Shown: positions 32,822 to 42,774 of the stretch, one piece after another | Position numbering within the stretch: the stretch's first letter is position 1 | Layout: every line of letters starts with the position of its first letter | NCBI RefSeq assembly: GCF_022346185.1 | Contig: NZ_JAKRMS010000013.1 | Location: forward strand, 1 to 48,673 | Reading direction: 5' to 3' | Origin: Cellulomonas sp. ACRRI | GTDB lineage: Bacteria; Actinomycetota; Actinomycetes; Actinomycetales; Cellulomonadaceae | Length of the DNA stretch: 48,673 bases | Notes under the pieces: model-generated | Databases searched by the model: none | The model's input: the letters and a program-made list of their open reading frames with translations, nothing else | Told to the model about the DNA's origin: nothing | Made by a program: the position numbers and the translations under genes

Positions 32822-33823
32822 GTGCGATACGTGATCATCGGCGCCGGCGCGGTCGGCGGGACCATCGGCGGGCTGCTGGCGGAGGCGGGGCGCGAGGTCG
32901 TGCTCGTCGCGCGCGGCGCCCACCTGGACGCGCTGCGGGCGGACGGCCTGCACCTCACGACCCCGGCCGGCGCGCGGGTGGTCCGGGCCGCGACGGCGGC
33001 CGGGCCGGAGGACGTCGACCTGCGCCCCGGCGACGTCCTCGTGCTCGCCGTGAAGGGCCAGGACACCGCCGCGACGACGGCGCAGTGGGCGGGCCGCCCG
33101 GTCGCCGGCGGGCGCACCGCGGGCGAGGACCTGCTGCTGGTGTGCGCGCAGAACGGCGTCGACAACGAGCGCACGGCGCTGCGCCGGTTCGCCCGCGTCG
33201 CCGGGATGTGCGTCTGGCTGCCCGCGACGTTCCTCGAGCCCGGCCGGGTCTCGGCGGCGGGCAGCCCCGTGACCGGGGTGCTCACGCTCGGCTCGTACCC
33301 GGCCGGCGCGCCGGACCCGGACCTGGCGGCCGTCGCGGCGGATCTGGCGGCCGTGGGCTTCCGCGCACCGGTGGTGCGGGACGTCATGGCGTGGAAGTAC
33401 GCGAAGCTGCTGAGCAACCTGGGGAACGCCGTCGAGGCGCTGTGCGGCCCGGTCCGCGAGCCGGCCGCGAAGGAGCTGCTGTCCGCGACGGTCGCGGAGG
33501 CGCGCGCGGTGCTCGCGGCGGCGGGGATCGAGCCGACGTCGCCCGAGGAGGAGGCCGAGGCCCGCGGCGACTTCACCCTCGCCGAGCTGCCGGGCGTCAC
33601 CCGGCGGGGCGGGTCGTCGTGGCAGAGCCTGGTGCGCGGCGCCGGGTCGATCGAGGCGGCCTACCTCAACGGCGAGATCGTGCTGCTCGGCCGCCTGCAC
33701 GGGGTCGCGACCCCGCTCAACGCGGCACTGCTCCGGCTGGCCGAGGCCGCCGCGGCTGCGGGCGAGCAGCCGGGCGGGCACGACGCAACCGAGATCCTCG
33801 GCGCCGCCCGGACCGCGGCCTGA
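32822..33823 (+). CDS. Ketopantoate reductase family oxidoreductase (PanE/ApbA-like)
   Basis: A 333-residue protein beginning with a dinucleotide-binding fold: VIIGAGAVGGTIGGLLAEAG at residues 4-23. The second half is the helical C-terminal domain with the conserved catalytic-region Lys in MAWKYAKLLSNLGN and the substrate-binding NGEIVLLGRLHGVATPLN. The family reduces 2-dehydropantoate to pantoate with NADPH, but many paralogues act on other 2-oxo acids. No other pantothenate gene is nearby, so I do not assign panE. GTG at 32822 gives the normal N-terminus; an in-frame GTG three codons upstream is possible. Confidence 0.9.
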   Translation: MRYVIIGAGAVGGTIGGLLAEAGREVVLVARGAHLDALRADGLHLTTPAGARVVRAATAAGPEDVDLRPGDVLVLAVKGQDTAATTAQWAGRPVAGGRTAGEDLLLVCAQNGVDNERTALRRFARVAGMCVWLPATFLEPGRVSAAGSPVTGVLTLGSYPAGAPDPDLAAVAADLAAVGFRAPVVRDVMAWKYAKLLSNLGNAVEALCGPVREPAAKELLSATVAEARAVLAAAGIEPTSPEEEAEARGDFTLAELPGVTRRGGSSWQSLVRGAGSIEAAYLNGEIVLLGRLHGVATPLNAALLRLAEAAAAAGEQPGGHDATEILGAARTAA

Positions 33824-33836
33824 CCGGAGCGGCGAC

Positions 33837-34319
33837 GTGCTGAGCGACGAGGCGGCGGGCCGGGCGGCCGGCGACGAGGCCGGCCCCGGTGCCGCGGGCG
33901 GTCCGGGGGCGACGGGCTCCCCCGCGCCCGCCGCGAAGCCGCTGCCCGCGGGGCCGCCGTCCACCCGGGTCGACCGCTGGGTGTGGGCCGTCCGGCTCAC
34001 CAAGACCCGCGCCGCGGCGGCGACCGCGTGCCGCGCCGGCCACGTGCGGGTCAACGGCGAGCGCGCCAAGCCGGCGACGTCGGTCAAGGTCGGCGACGAG
34101 GTCCGGGTCCGGGGCGAGGGTCCCGAGCGGATCGTCGAGGTCGCGCACGTCCTGGAGCGCCGCGTCGGCGCCGAGCCCGCCGCCCGGTGCTACGTCGACC
34201 GCACCCCGGCGCCCCCGCCCCCGGAGCAGGTGGCGGTGGCGGCGCAGCGCGACCGCGGCGCCGGCCGACCCACCAAGCGCGAGCGCCGGGAGATCGACCG
34301 CCTCCGCGGCCGCGGCTGA
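33837..34319 (+). CDS. S4-domain RNA-binding protein (Hsp15-like)
   Basis: A 160-residue protein starting with GTG at 33837, 13 bases after the preceding gene, with GGAG upstream. Residues 1-42 are a disordered Ala/Pro/Gly leader. The S4 RNA-binding domain follows (about 43-105): TRVDRWVWAVRLTKTRAAAA, ACRAGHVRVNGERAKP and VKVGDEVRV. The C-terminus is basic (GRPTKRERREIDRLRGRG), as in Hsp15/YabO proteins that bind 50S subunits carrying stalled nascent chains. Probably cotranscribed with the upstream reductase gene. Confidence 0.92.
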   Translation: MLSDEAAGRAAGDEAGPGAAGGPGATGSPAPAAKPLPAGPPSTRVDRWVWAVRLTKTRAAAATACRAGHVRVNGERAKPATSVKVGDEVRVRGEGPERIVEVAHVLERRVGAEPAARCYVDRTPAPPPPEQVAVAAQRDRGAGRPTKRERREIDRLRGRG

Positions 34320-34403
34320 CGCCCGCCTGCGATCCTGGTCGCGGCTGAACAGGCGGCGTCGTGTCGGTCGGCGCACGGGCGAGGTCGACCCCGGAGAATG
34401 TCG

Positions 34404-34625
34404 TCATCCCCCCTCACGTGCCCCCAGGGAAACTGACCGCGAACGCCACTCGACGAATGCGAGGAAGATCGCGAGCAGGCTTCCGGCAACGGGCAAGAAG
34501 AATGCGACGGCAACCGCGACCGCACCCCGCGCCAGCCCTCCACGGCGCAGCACCCGGAGCGCGGCGACGACCCCGACCAACCACAGCACGACGACGAGTG
34601 CCTCCAGCGGCGCAAGGCCGAACAC
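34404..34625 (-). CDS. Small two-helix membrane protein
   Basis: A 73-residue protein with a GTG start placed directly after the stop of the upstream secreted-protein gene (zero spacing), with GGAAGG 5 bases before it, so translation is probably coupled. Two hydrophobic helices (about residues 6-23 and 34-55) are joined by a basic turn RVLRRGGLARG; the C-terminus is short and charged. The pattern resembles the short PLDc_N-like membrane domain, but I cannot assign it firmly. Together with the secreted protein it may be a functional pair, for example effector and protector; that is inference from order alone. Confidence 0.65.
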   Translation of the reverse strand: MFGLAPLEALVVVLWLVGVVAALRVLRRGGLARGAVAVAVAFFLPVAGSLLAIFLAFVEWRSRSVSLGAREGG

Positions 34626-35240
34626 TCAGACCTTCCACGTCAGGAGCAGCACGCCGTCTCCCGACACCCGCAGGCCCTGGATGCCGGTCACGGTCGACTG
34701 CAGCGGGCGCCCCAGCGACCACTCGGTCTTGCACGTCGCGGTCGTCGCCGTGCTCTCGGACCAGCTCGCGCTCGAGATCGAACGCAGGGGCACGTAGTTG
34801 GTGTACGTGCCGTAGCACCGGTTCACGCTCACGACCTTCGATCCGTTCGCGGTGAACCCGATCGTGGTCTTGATCTCCGTGTACGTGATGCCGAGGATCG
34901 TCCAGTTCTGGCTGTACCAGTGGGTGCGGGCGGTCGAGCGGGTCCCGCTCGGGTCACCGCCCGCCTCCTCGACGACCTCCACCTCGTCCCAACGCGCCTC
35001 GATCTCGTCGACGGCCGCCGGATTGCCGAAGCCGTCGTCCCCGAGGATCTCCAGGGTCTGGGTGCGCTCGTCGTCGGTGAGCGCGTCCCAGCGCACCCTC
35101 TCCGTCGGAGGCAGCATCTCTCGCACCGCTTCGGCCGTGAGCGCAGGTCCGGTCGCATCCGCGGCTGCCAGCGGAGCACCCACACCCACGAGCGCGATCG
35201 ATGTCGCACAGGCGATGACAAGACGTCGAGCATTGCGCAT
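34626..35240 (-). CDS. Secreted protein of unknown function with two conserved-looking cysteines
   Basis: A 204-residue protein; ATG at 35240 has AAGGAGAG a few bases upstream. The signal peptide (MRNARRLVIACATSIALVG) ends near APLAAADA. The N-terminal half of the mature chain is acidic and helical (EAVREMLPPTERVRWDAL, EIEARWDEVEVVEEAGG); the C-terminal half looks beta-rich, with HWYSQNWTILGITYTEIKTT, one Cys in NRCYGTYTN and one in TATCKTEW that could form a disulfide. I recognise no family. Codon use differs from neighbours: the first codons include AAT, GCT, CGA, CGT, CTT, TGT and ACA, which are rare elsewhere in this window, suggesting later acquisition. Confidence 0.75.
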   Translation of the reverse strand: MRNARRLVIACATSIALVGVGAPLAAADATGPALTAEAVREMLPPTERVRWDALTDDERTQTLEILGDDGFGNPAAVDEIEARWDEVEVVEEAGGDPSGTRSTARTHWYSQNWTILGITYTEIKTTIGFTANGSKVVSVNRCYGTYTNYVPLRSISSASWSESTATTATCKTEWSLGRPLQSTVTGIQGLRVSGDGVLLLTWKV

Positions 35241-35287
35241 GATCTCTCCTTCGAGCTGCGCGGCTGATCGGACGCCCCCCAGAAATG

Positions 35288-35317
35288 ACGGTAACGCACC
35301 GTCTCCGCGCGACGCAA
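35288..35317 (-). promoter_or_regulatory. Possible promoter of the secreted-protein gene
   Basis: On the minus strand TTGCGT (35312-35317) and TACCGT (35288-35293) are separated by 18 bases, about 50 bases upstream of the ATG. The spacing and TANNNT -10 fit a housekeeping promoter; the evidence is the motif match alone. Confidence 0.35.
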
Positions 35318-35370
35318 AGGCCTCGCGGCCTCGCGGACAAATCGGTCGAAAGTGAGAACCCATTGCACAC

Positions 35371-36267
35371 TCACAGGTGGCGCGCCCCCGGCGGACCGAC
35401 GCCCAGGCGAGCCGCCAGGGCCATCGCGTCCACCGGGGCCCGCACCTTCGCGTCGTTGTCGAAGTACACGTAGACGTCCCGCCCCTCCGGCACCGCAGCG
35501 GCCGGCGGACCCAGCCGGCGCGCGTCGCCCGGCTCCCCGCCGGCCGCCCACGCCCGCACCCGCGCCGCCCACCGGTCGAGCGCCGGGTCGTCGTAGCCCG
35601 AGACGTACAGCTCGGAGTCGCCGTGCAGCCGCACGTAGACCAGGTCCGACGTCACGTCCTCCAGGTACGGCCAGCGGCCGGCGGTGTCGGCGACCACCAG
35701 CCCGATGCCGTGCTCGCGCAGCAGCGCCGGGAACTCCGGCGTCTCGAACGACGCGTGCCGCACCTCCAGCACGTGCCGCAGCGGCCGGTCGGCGTCGGTG
35801 GTGGTGAACGCGCGGTCGTCGAGCCGCTCGTCGTGCCGCCCGGCCAGCTCGGCCGCGGCGGCCGTCGTCCGCGGCAGCAGGTCGAAGAACCGCGCCAGCC
35901 GGTCCGGGTCGTAGCCGAGCGTCGGCGGCAGCTGCCACAGCACGGGGCCGAGCGCCGGGCCGAGCGCGAGCACGCCCGACGCGAAGAAGTTCGCCAGCGG
36001 CACCTCGACGTCGGCGAGCTTCTTCATGTGCGTGACGAACCGGCCGCCCTTGACGGAGAACACGAAGCCCTCCGGGACCTCCGCGCGCCACGCCTGGTAC
36101 GACTCCGGGCGCTGCAGCGCGTAGAAGGAGCCGTTGATCTCGATGGTGCCCAGGTGCCGGGAGGCGTGCTCGAGCTCGCGGCGCTGCGGCAGGCCCTTCG
36201 GGTAGAACACCCCGCGCCACGGCGCGTACCGCCAGCCGGAGATGCCGATGCGGACGGTCGCGGTCAT
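35371..36267 (-). CDS. DUF72 family protein (YecE-like)
   Basis: A 298-residue protein with the DUF72 signatures: VRIGISGWRYAPWRGVFYP at the N-terminus, EINGSFYALQRPESYQAWR, FVFSVKGGRFVTHMKKL and, late, DVYVYFDNDAK. The family adopts a TIM-barrel fold and its activity is unknown. It is divergent from the MFS transporter across 125 bases and not evidently part of an operon. Confidence 0.93.
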   Translation of the reverse strand: MTATVRIGISGWRYAPWRGVFYPKGLPQRRELEHASRHLGTIEINGSFYALQRPESYQAWRAEVPEGFVFSVKGGRFVTHMKKLADVEVPLANFFASGVLALGPALGPVLWQLPPTLGYDPDRLARFFDLLPRTTAAAAELAGRHDERLDDRAFTTTDADRPLRHVLEVRHASFETPEFPALLREHGIGLVVADTAGRWPYLEDVTSDLVYVRLHGDSELYVSGYDDPALDRWAARVRAWAAGGEPGDARRLGPPAAAVPEGRDVYVYFDNDAKVRAPVDAMALAARLGVGPPGARHL

Positions 36268-36392
36268 GGCCGGACCGTAGGCAGGGCCCGCGGGCGCGGC
36301 AACCGCTCCGGACGGGTGACGCCGCCGCCCGCGTCGCCGCGCGTTCAGCCGTTCGACACGCGCGGGACGCCCGATGACGGTATGCCTGGCGG

Positions 36393-37856
36393 GTGCACGC
36401 CGACCCCGCCCCGCTGCCGCCGACGCCGCCCGGCCCGCCGACGCCCCGAGCCGCGGACCCGGGCCGCGCCGGCGCGCCCACGCGCGCGCCGGCCCCCGGC
36501 TCCCGCGGCCGCGTCGTCGCCTGGTCCCTGTGGGACTGGGGCTCCGCGGCGTTCAACGCCGTGATCACGACGTTCGTGTTCACGCGCTGGCTGACGAGCG
36601 ACGCGTTCGTCGACCCGGCGGTGGTCGCGGAGGGCGGCGACGCCCTGGACGCCGCGCTGGCCCGGCACTCGACCTGGCTCGGCTGGGGCCTGACGGCGGC
36701 GGGCGTGCTGATCGCGCTGCTCGCGCCGCTGAGCGGCACCCGCGCGGACGGCTCGGGGCGCCGCCGCCGCAACCTGGCGGTGCAGACCGCGATCACCGTC
36801 GCCCTGTGCGCGGCGATGGTCCTGGTCCGGCCGGACCCGGACTCGCTCACCGCCAACCTGCTGCTCGGGATCGCCCTGCTCGCGACCGCCAACCTCACGT
36901 TCGAGCTCGCGAGCGTGCACTACAACGCCCTGCTCCCCCGGGTGGCGACCCCGGCCACGCTCGGCCGGGTCAGCGGGCTCGGCTGGGGGGCGGGCTACCT
37001 GGGCGGCATCGTGCTGCTGCTGGTGCTGTTCGTCGGGTTCATCAACCCGGAGGTCGGCTGGTTCGGCGTGACCGGCGAGGACGGCGTCAACATCCGGGTC
37101 GCGGTGCTGGTCTCGGCGCTCTGGTTCGGGGTGTTCGCGGTCCCCGTGCTGCTGGCCGTCCCCGACGACCCGTCGGCGGCCGCGGCGGCGGTTCGCCGGC
37201 CCGGCGTCGTGGACGCGTACCGCCGGATCGTGGCCGACGTGCGCGACCTGTGGCGGACGTCCCGCAGCACCGTGGGGTTCCTGCTGGCGAGCGCCGTGTA
37301 CCGCGACGGGCTCGCGGGCGTGTTCACGTTCGGGGCCGTGATCGCCTCCGGCACGTTCGGGTTCTCCGCGAGCGAGGTCGTGGTGTTCGCGATCGCCGCG
37401 AACGTCGTCGCCGGCGTCGCAACGCTCGCGGCGGGCGCGCTCGACGACCGCGTCGGGCCGCGGGTGCTCATCGTCGTGTCGCTGGTCGGGCTGGTGGTCG
37501 CGGGCGTGGCCACGTTCGCCCTGGCCGGCGCGGGGACGTCGGCGTTCTGGGTCTGCGGGCTGCTGCTCTGCGTGTTCGTGGGCCCGGCCCAGTCGGCGAG
37601 CCGGTCGCTGCTCACGCGCCTCGCGCCGCCCGGGCGGGAGAGCCAGATCTTCGGCCTGTACGCGACGACGGGCCGCGCGGCGAGCTTCCTGGCGCCGTTC
37701 GCGTTCTCGACCGCGGTGGCGCTCGCCGGGTCGCAGCGGTGGGGCATCCTGGGGATCGTGCTCGTCATCGCCCTCGGTCTGGCCGCGCTGCTGCCGCTGC
37801 ACCTGGCCGCGGCCCGGCCCGGGGCGCGCGCGTCGGCCGACCCGGGGCGCGCGTGA
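36393..37856 (+). CDS. MFS transporter, UMF1/Atg22-like
   Basis: A 487-residue membrane protein. After a Pro-rich leader the helix-1 motif VVAWSLWDWGSAAFNAVITTFVF matches the UMF1/Atg22 branch of the major facilitator superfamily. About twelve helices follow, with an inter-domain loop containing VVDAYRRIVADVRDLWRTSR. Bacterial members are poorly characterised; yeast Atg22 exports amino acids from the vacuole. The stop overlaps the start of the alpha/beta hydrolase gene (GTGA), so the two are translationally coupled. The GTG start at 36393 has no strong ribosome site. Confidence 0.9.
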   Translation: MHADPAPLPPTPPGPPTPRAADPGRAGAPTRAPAPGSRGRVVAWSLWDWGSAAFNAVITTFVFTRWLTSDAFVDPAVVAEGGDALDAALARHSTWLGWGLTAAGVLIALLAPLSGTRADGSGRRRRNLAVQTAITVALCAAMVLVRPDPDSLTANLLLGIALLATANLTFELASVHYNALLPRVATPATLGRVSGLGWGAGYLGGIVLLLVLFVGFINPEVGWFGVTGEDGVNIRVAVLVSALWFGVFAVPVLLAVPDDPSAAAAAVRRPGVVDAYRRIVADVRDLWRTSRSTVGFLLASAVYRDGLAGVFTFGAVIASGTFGFSASEVVVFAIAANVVAGVATLAAGALDDRVGPRVLIVVSLVGLVVAGVATFALAGAGTSAFWVCGLLLCVFVGPAQSASRSLLTRLAPPGRESQIFGLYATTGRAASFLAPFAFSTAVALAGSQRWGILGIVLVIALGLAALLPLHLAAARPGARASADPGRA

Positions 37857-38821
37857 CCGGCTGGCGGCCCGACCCGCTCGGGCCGGGCTGGGAGCAGCGC
37901 ACGCTCGCGCTGTCGGCGACGGACCCGGACCTGGTGGCGACCGTCGTCCGCCGCGCGCCGGAGCCCGGCGCGGCCCCCGGCGGCAGCGCGGTGCTGCACG
38001 TGCACGGGTTCAACGACTACTTCTTCCAGACCCACCTGGCGGACGCGTTCGCCGCCGCGGGCCACACGTTCTACGCCCTCGACCTGCGCCGGTGCGGCCG
38101 GTCCTGGCGGGAGGGCCAGGTGCCGCACTACGTCGACGACCTCGCGGAGTACCGCGCCGACCTGGGCCTGGCCGCCCGGCTGCTGCGCGAGGAGCTCGGC
38201 CACGACCGGCTCACGGTGCACGCGCACTCGACGGGCGGGCTCACGGCGGCGCTGTGGGCGGACAGCCCCGGCGGCCGCGGCGCCGTGGACGCCCTGGTGC
38301 TGAACAGCCCGTGGTTCGACCTGAACTCCCGGTGGTTCCACCGGGTGGTGTCGACCTGGGTGCTGGACAGCCTCGGGCCGGTCGACCGGATGCGGGTGCT
38401 CGCCGACGGGCCGTCCGCGTACTCGTGGCACCTGCACGCGGACAACGGCGGGCGCTGGACGTACGACCGCGCGCTCAAGCCGGCCGAGGGCTTCCCGGTG
38501 CGCGCGGGCTGGCTGCGCGCGGTGCGCCGGGGCCAGGCCCGGCTGGCCCGCGGGCTGCACATCGAGGTCCCGGTCCTGGTGTGCACCGCCGCGCAGTCCG
38601 GGCCGAACTCCCGGTCCAACCCGCTGCTCGACGCGCAGGACACGGTGCTCGACGTCCAGCAGATCTGGTCCCGCACGCCCCGGCTCGGCGACGACGTCAC
38701 GCTCGTGACGGTCCCGGGCGGCATCCACGACCTCGCGCTCTCGGCCGACGGGCCGCGCGCGGAGTACCTGGGCACCGTCACGGAGTTCCTCGCGCGGGTG
38801 CAGGACCACCGCGCGGCCTGA
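37853..38821 (+). CDS. Alpha/beta hydrolase (serine aminopeptidase S33/lysophospholipase-like)
   Basis: A 322-residue cytoplasmic hydrolase starting at GTG 37853 within the MFS stop. The fold is seen from VLHVHGFNDYFFQ (oxyanion region), YALDLRRCGRSWREGQ, nucleophile Ser in HAHSTGGLTAAL, and His in PGGIHDLAL near the C-terminus; the acid is probably Asp in LLDAQDTVLD. This resembles monoacylglycerol lipase/lysophospholipase relatives. Coupling to a UMF1 transporter suggests the transporter supplies or removes a substrate or product. Its stop is only 9 bases from that of the convergent TetR gene. Confidence 0.9.
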   Translation: MTGWRPDPLGPGWEQRTLALSATDPDLVATVVRRAPEPGAAPGGSAVLHVHGFNDYFFQTHLADAFAAAGHTFYALDLRRCGRSWREGQVPHYVDDLAEYRADLGLAARLLREELGHDRLTVHAHSTGGLTAALWADSPGGRGAVDALVLNSPWFDLNSRWFHRVVSTWVLDSLGPVDRMRVLADGPSAYSWHLHADNGGRWTYDRALKPAEGFPVRAGWLRAVRRGQARLARGLHIEVPVLVCTAAQSGPNSRSNPLLDAQDTVLDVQQIWSRTPRLGDDVTLVTVPGGIHDLALSADGPRAEYLGTVTEFLARVQDHRAA

Positions 38822-38830
38822 CCCCCGGCG

Positions 38831-40356
<1,526 letters not shown>

Positions 40357-40417
40357 CGTCGCGCGGGCCGGCGGCGGCCGGGCGGGGCCTGTCGGCCCCG
40401 TCCGGCATGCTGGTGGG

Positions 40418-41407
40418 GTGCAGCACCCGAGCCGTCCCGAGCGCGCCGCGGCCCACCCGGCGCCGCCCGGCGACCGCGGCGCCCCGCTGACCGGCGGGTA
40501 CGTCCCCGACGGCCCGCTGGACCTCCGGCTCACGCTGATGCTGGTCCGCCGCGGCGGCCTCGACCCGGCGCTGCGGATCGAGCGGGACGGCACGGTGTGG
40601 CACGCGCTGCGCACCGCGGACGGCCCCGCCACCCTGCACCTGCGGCCCGGTCCCGGCGGCGTCGCCGCGGCGGCGTGGGGCCCGGGCGCGGCGCGGGCGC
40701 TCGCCGGGGTGCCGGACCTGCTGGGCGCGCGCGACGACCCCCGCACCTTCGACGCCGCCGGCCACCTGGTGCTCGCCGCGGCGCACCACCGGCTGCGCGG
40801 CCTGCGCATCCCCCGCACCGGCGACGTGCTCGGTGCGCTGGTCCCGGCGGTGCTGGAGCAGCGCGTGGTCACGGTGGACGCGCACCACGCGTGGCGCTGG
40901 CTGCTGCTCCGGCACGGCGAGGTCCCGCCGGGGCCCGCGCCCGCGGGGATGCGGGTGCCGCCCGACGCGCTCGGCTGGCGCCGGGTCCCGGTGTGGGACT
41001 GGCGGCGGGCGGGCGTCGACGACCAGCGGTCCTCGACGATCCTGCGGGCCGCGGCGGTCGCCCGCCGGCTGCAGGAGGTGCTCGACGTCGCCCCGGACGC
41101 GCCGGGCGCCGCCGCAGAGGTGCGGCGCCGGCTCGCGACCGTGCCCGGGGTCGGCGTGTGGACCGTCGCGGAGACGACCCGCCGCGCGCTCGGCGACGCG
41201 GACGCGGTGTCCGTGGGCGACCTGCACCTGCCGCGGCTCGTCGGCACCGCGATCGCCGGCCGCCGGGTGGAGCAGGAGGAGGTCCTCGACGTGCTCGCGC
41301 CGTGGGCCCCGCACCGCGGCCGGGTGGTGCGGCTGCTGGAGCTCACCGACCGGTCCCGCGCGCCCCGCACCCGCCCGCGGCCCCCGCGCGCGGTCCGCCC
41401 GGCCTGA
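40418..41407 (+). CDS. DNA-3-methyladenine glycosylase-like protein (HhH-GPD, AlkA type)
   Basis: A 329-residue protein whose second half holds a helix-hairpin-helix (RRLATVPGVGVWTVAETTRRAL) followed by the catalytic Asp in SVGDLHLPRLVG, as in AlkA and relatives. The N-terminal half carries an AlkA-N-like beta domain (ALRIERDGTVWHAL, ATLHLRPG). No Cys cluster for an iron-sulfur site is seen. It would excise alkylated bases from DNA. The C-terminal tail is basic (RPRPPRAVRPA). GTG at 40418 is the earliest plausible start and lacks a strong ribosome site, so an internal start is possible. Confidence 0.88.
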   Translation: MQHPSRPERAAAHPAPPGDRGAPLTGGYVPDGPLDLRLTLMLVRRGGLDPALRIERDGTVWHALRTADGPATLHLRPGPGGVAAAAWGPGAARALAGVPDLLGARDDPRTFDAAGHLVLAAAHHRLRGLRIPRTGDVLGALVPAVLEQRVVTVDAHHAWRWLLLRHGEVPPGPAPAGMRVPPDALGWRRVPVWDWRRAGVDDQRSSTILRAAAVARRLQEVLDVAPDAPGAAAEVRRRLATVPGVGVWTVAETTRRALGDADAVSVGDLHLPRLVGTAIAGRRVEQEEVLDVLAPWAPHRGRVVRLLELTDRSRAPRTRPRPPRAVRPA

Positions 41408-41506
41408 GCCGCGACACCTCCGTCCGGCCTCCGTGCCCGGAATACCGCGGCCCGGCGGACCGCTGCACAATGATCTCGTCCGACCGAGCACCCTCGAGGG
41501 AGTCCC

Positions 41507-41974
41507 GTGAACCAGCCCCGCATGAACGTCGAGTCGTTCAACCTCGACCACCGGACGGTCGCCGCGCCGTACATCCGGCTGGCCGACAAGAAGGCGCTCC
41601 CCGCGGGCGACGTGATCAGCAAGTACGACATCCGGTTCGCGCAGCCCAACAAGGCGCACCTGGAGATGCCGGTCGTGCACTCGCTGGAGCACCTGTTCGC
41701 CGAGCACTCGCGCAACCACAGCGACCGGGTGATCGACTTCTCCCCGATGGGCTGCCAGACCGGGTTCTACCTGATCCTGCAGGGCGAGTGGGCCGACTCC
41801 GACGTCCAGGACCTGGTCGCCGAGACGCTCGAGGACATCACCACCGCCGGCGAGGTGCCCGCCGCCAACGAGGTCCAGTGCGGCTGGGGCGCCAACCACA
41901 CCCTGGAGGGCGCCCAGGGCGCCGCGCGGGAGTTCCTCGCGCACCGCGCCGAGTGGAGCCAGGTGACCGCGTGA
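41507..41974 (+). CDS. luxS: S-ribosylhomocysteine lyase LuxS
   Basis: A 155-residue LuxS of normal length. GTG at 41507 has GAGGGAG upstream. The metal-binding HSLEH motif (H58, H62), the Cys-containing [11 protein letters not shown] and the third metal ligand Cys in VQCGWGANH are present. It cleaves S-ribosylhomocysteine to homocysteine and DPD, the precursor of autoinducer 2. The stop overlaps the mtnN start, so the two steps that detoxify S-adenosylhomocysteine are translationally coupled. Confidence 0.98.
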   Translation: MNQPRMNVESFNLDHRTVAAPYIRLADKKALPAGDVISKYDIRFAQPNKAHLEMPVVHSLEHLFAEHSRNHSDRVIDFSPMGCQTGFYLILQGEWADSDVQDLVAETLEDITTAGEVPAANEVQCGWGANHTLEGAQGAAREFLAHRAEWSQVTA

Positions 41975-42717
41975 TCGCGACGAGCGCCCTGGCGGGCGTC
42001 GACGTCGTCGTCTCGGTCGCGATGCCGGACGAGGCCGCGCCGTTCCTCCAGCGGGCCGACGCGGTCGGCGACCCCGCCACGGTCGGCGGCGCCGAGCACC
42101 ACGTGCTGACCGTCGGCGGCCGCGACGTGCTGCTGGTCCGCTCCGGCATCGGCCTGGCGAACGCGGCGTCGGCCGCCTCGGCGGCGCTGGTGCTGGTCGC
42201 GGCGGCCCGGGGCGGTGCGGCTCCGGCCGCGCTGCTGAGCGCGGGCAGCGCGGGCGGTGTCCAGGCGGGCGTGCACGTCGGCGACGTCGTCGTCGGCACC
42301 GAGCACGTGTACACCAACGCGGACGCGCGGGCGTTCGGCTACGCGCTGGGCCAGGTCCCGGGCATGCCGGCGACGTACCACGGGGACACCGCGCTGCGCG
42401 GGTCGGCCCTCGGTGCCGACGCCGGCGACCTCACGGTGCGCGCCGGGCTGATGCTGTCGAGCGACGCGTTCGTCGACGCGAGCCTCGTCGGCCCGGTGCG
42501 CGAGCAGTTCCCCGCCGGCCTGTCGACCGACATGGAGACCACCGCGCTGGCGCAGGTGGCGCACGTCTACGGCGTGCCGTTCCTCGCCGTGCGCGGCATC
42601 TCCGACCTGTGCGGCCCGGCCGGCGCGGACGACTTCCTCACGCACGTGGACGACGCCGCGGACCGCTCCGCGGCCGTGGTGCTGGGCATGCTCGCCCGGG
42701 TGGGCGCCACCGCCTGA
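41971..42717 (+). CDS. mtnN: 5'-methylthioadenosine/S-adenosylhomocysteine nucleosidase
   Basis: A 248-residue nucleosidase beginning at GTG 41971 inside the luxS stop (GTGA). Family motifs are [16 protein letters not shown], the substrate-binding [13 protein letters not shown] (SxDME) and catalytic Asp in VRGISDLCG. It hydrolyses methylthioadenosine and S-adenosylhomocysteine to adenine plus the ribosyl thio compound that LuxS uses next. It is the last gene before a strong hairpin. Confidence 0.95.
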   Translation: MIATSALAGVDVVVSVAMPDEAAPFLQRADAVGDPATVGGAEHHVLTVGGRDVLLVRSGIGLANAASAASAALVLVAAARGGAAPAALLSAGSAGGVQAGVHVGDVVVGTEHVYTNADARAFGYALGQVPGMPATYHGDTALRGSALGADAGDLTVRAGLMLSSDAFVDASLVGPVREQFPAGLSTDMETTALAQVAHVYGVPFLAVRGISDLCGPAGADDFLTHVDDAADRSAAVVLGMLARVGATA

Positions 42718-42726
42718 CGACGACGA

Positions 42727-42774
42727 CCGGCGCGCCGGGGACTCGAGGATCCGCCTCAGCCCCCGGCGCGCCGG
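42727..42774. terminator. Twin-palindrome hairpin between mtnN and the GGDEF gene
   Basis: CCGGCGCGCCGGGG (42727-42740) and CCCCGGCGCGCCGG (42761-42774) are exact reverse complements, a 14-bp stem around a 20-base loop. Each arm also contains the palindrome CCGGCGCGCCGG. It sits between converging genes, and its right arm lies inside the last codons of the GGDEF gene, so it probably stops transcription from both sides. Confidence 0.65.

Noticed and set aside
31493..33836. Long plus- and minus-strand frames joining the amidohydrolase and reductase genes
   Set aside because: Extensions beyond 32715 and before 32822 lack family similarity; the two divergent enzymes explain the region fully.
34324..34355. 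CGCCTG...CAGGCG hairpin between the S4 protein and the small membrane protein genes
   Set aside because: The stem is only six bases with a 20-base loop and the inner pairing is poor, so it is not listed as a terminator.
41465..41471. CACAAT before luxS as a -10 box
   Set aside because: No acceptable -35 sequence lies 16-18 bases upstream, so the promoter cannot be placed from sequence alone.
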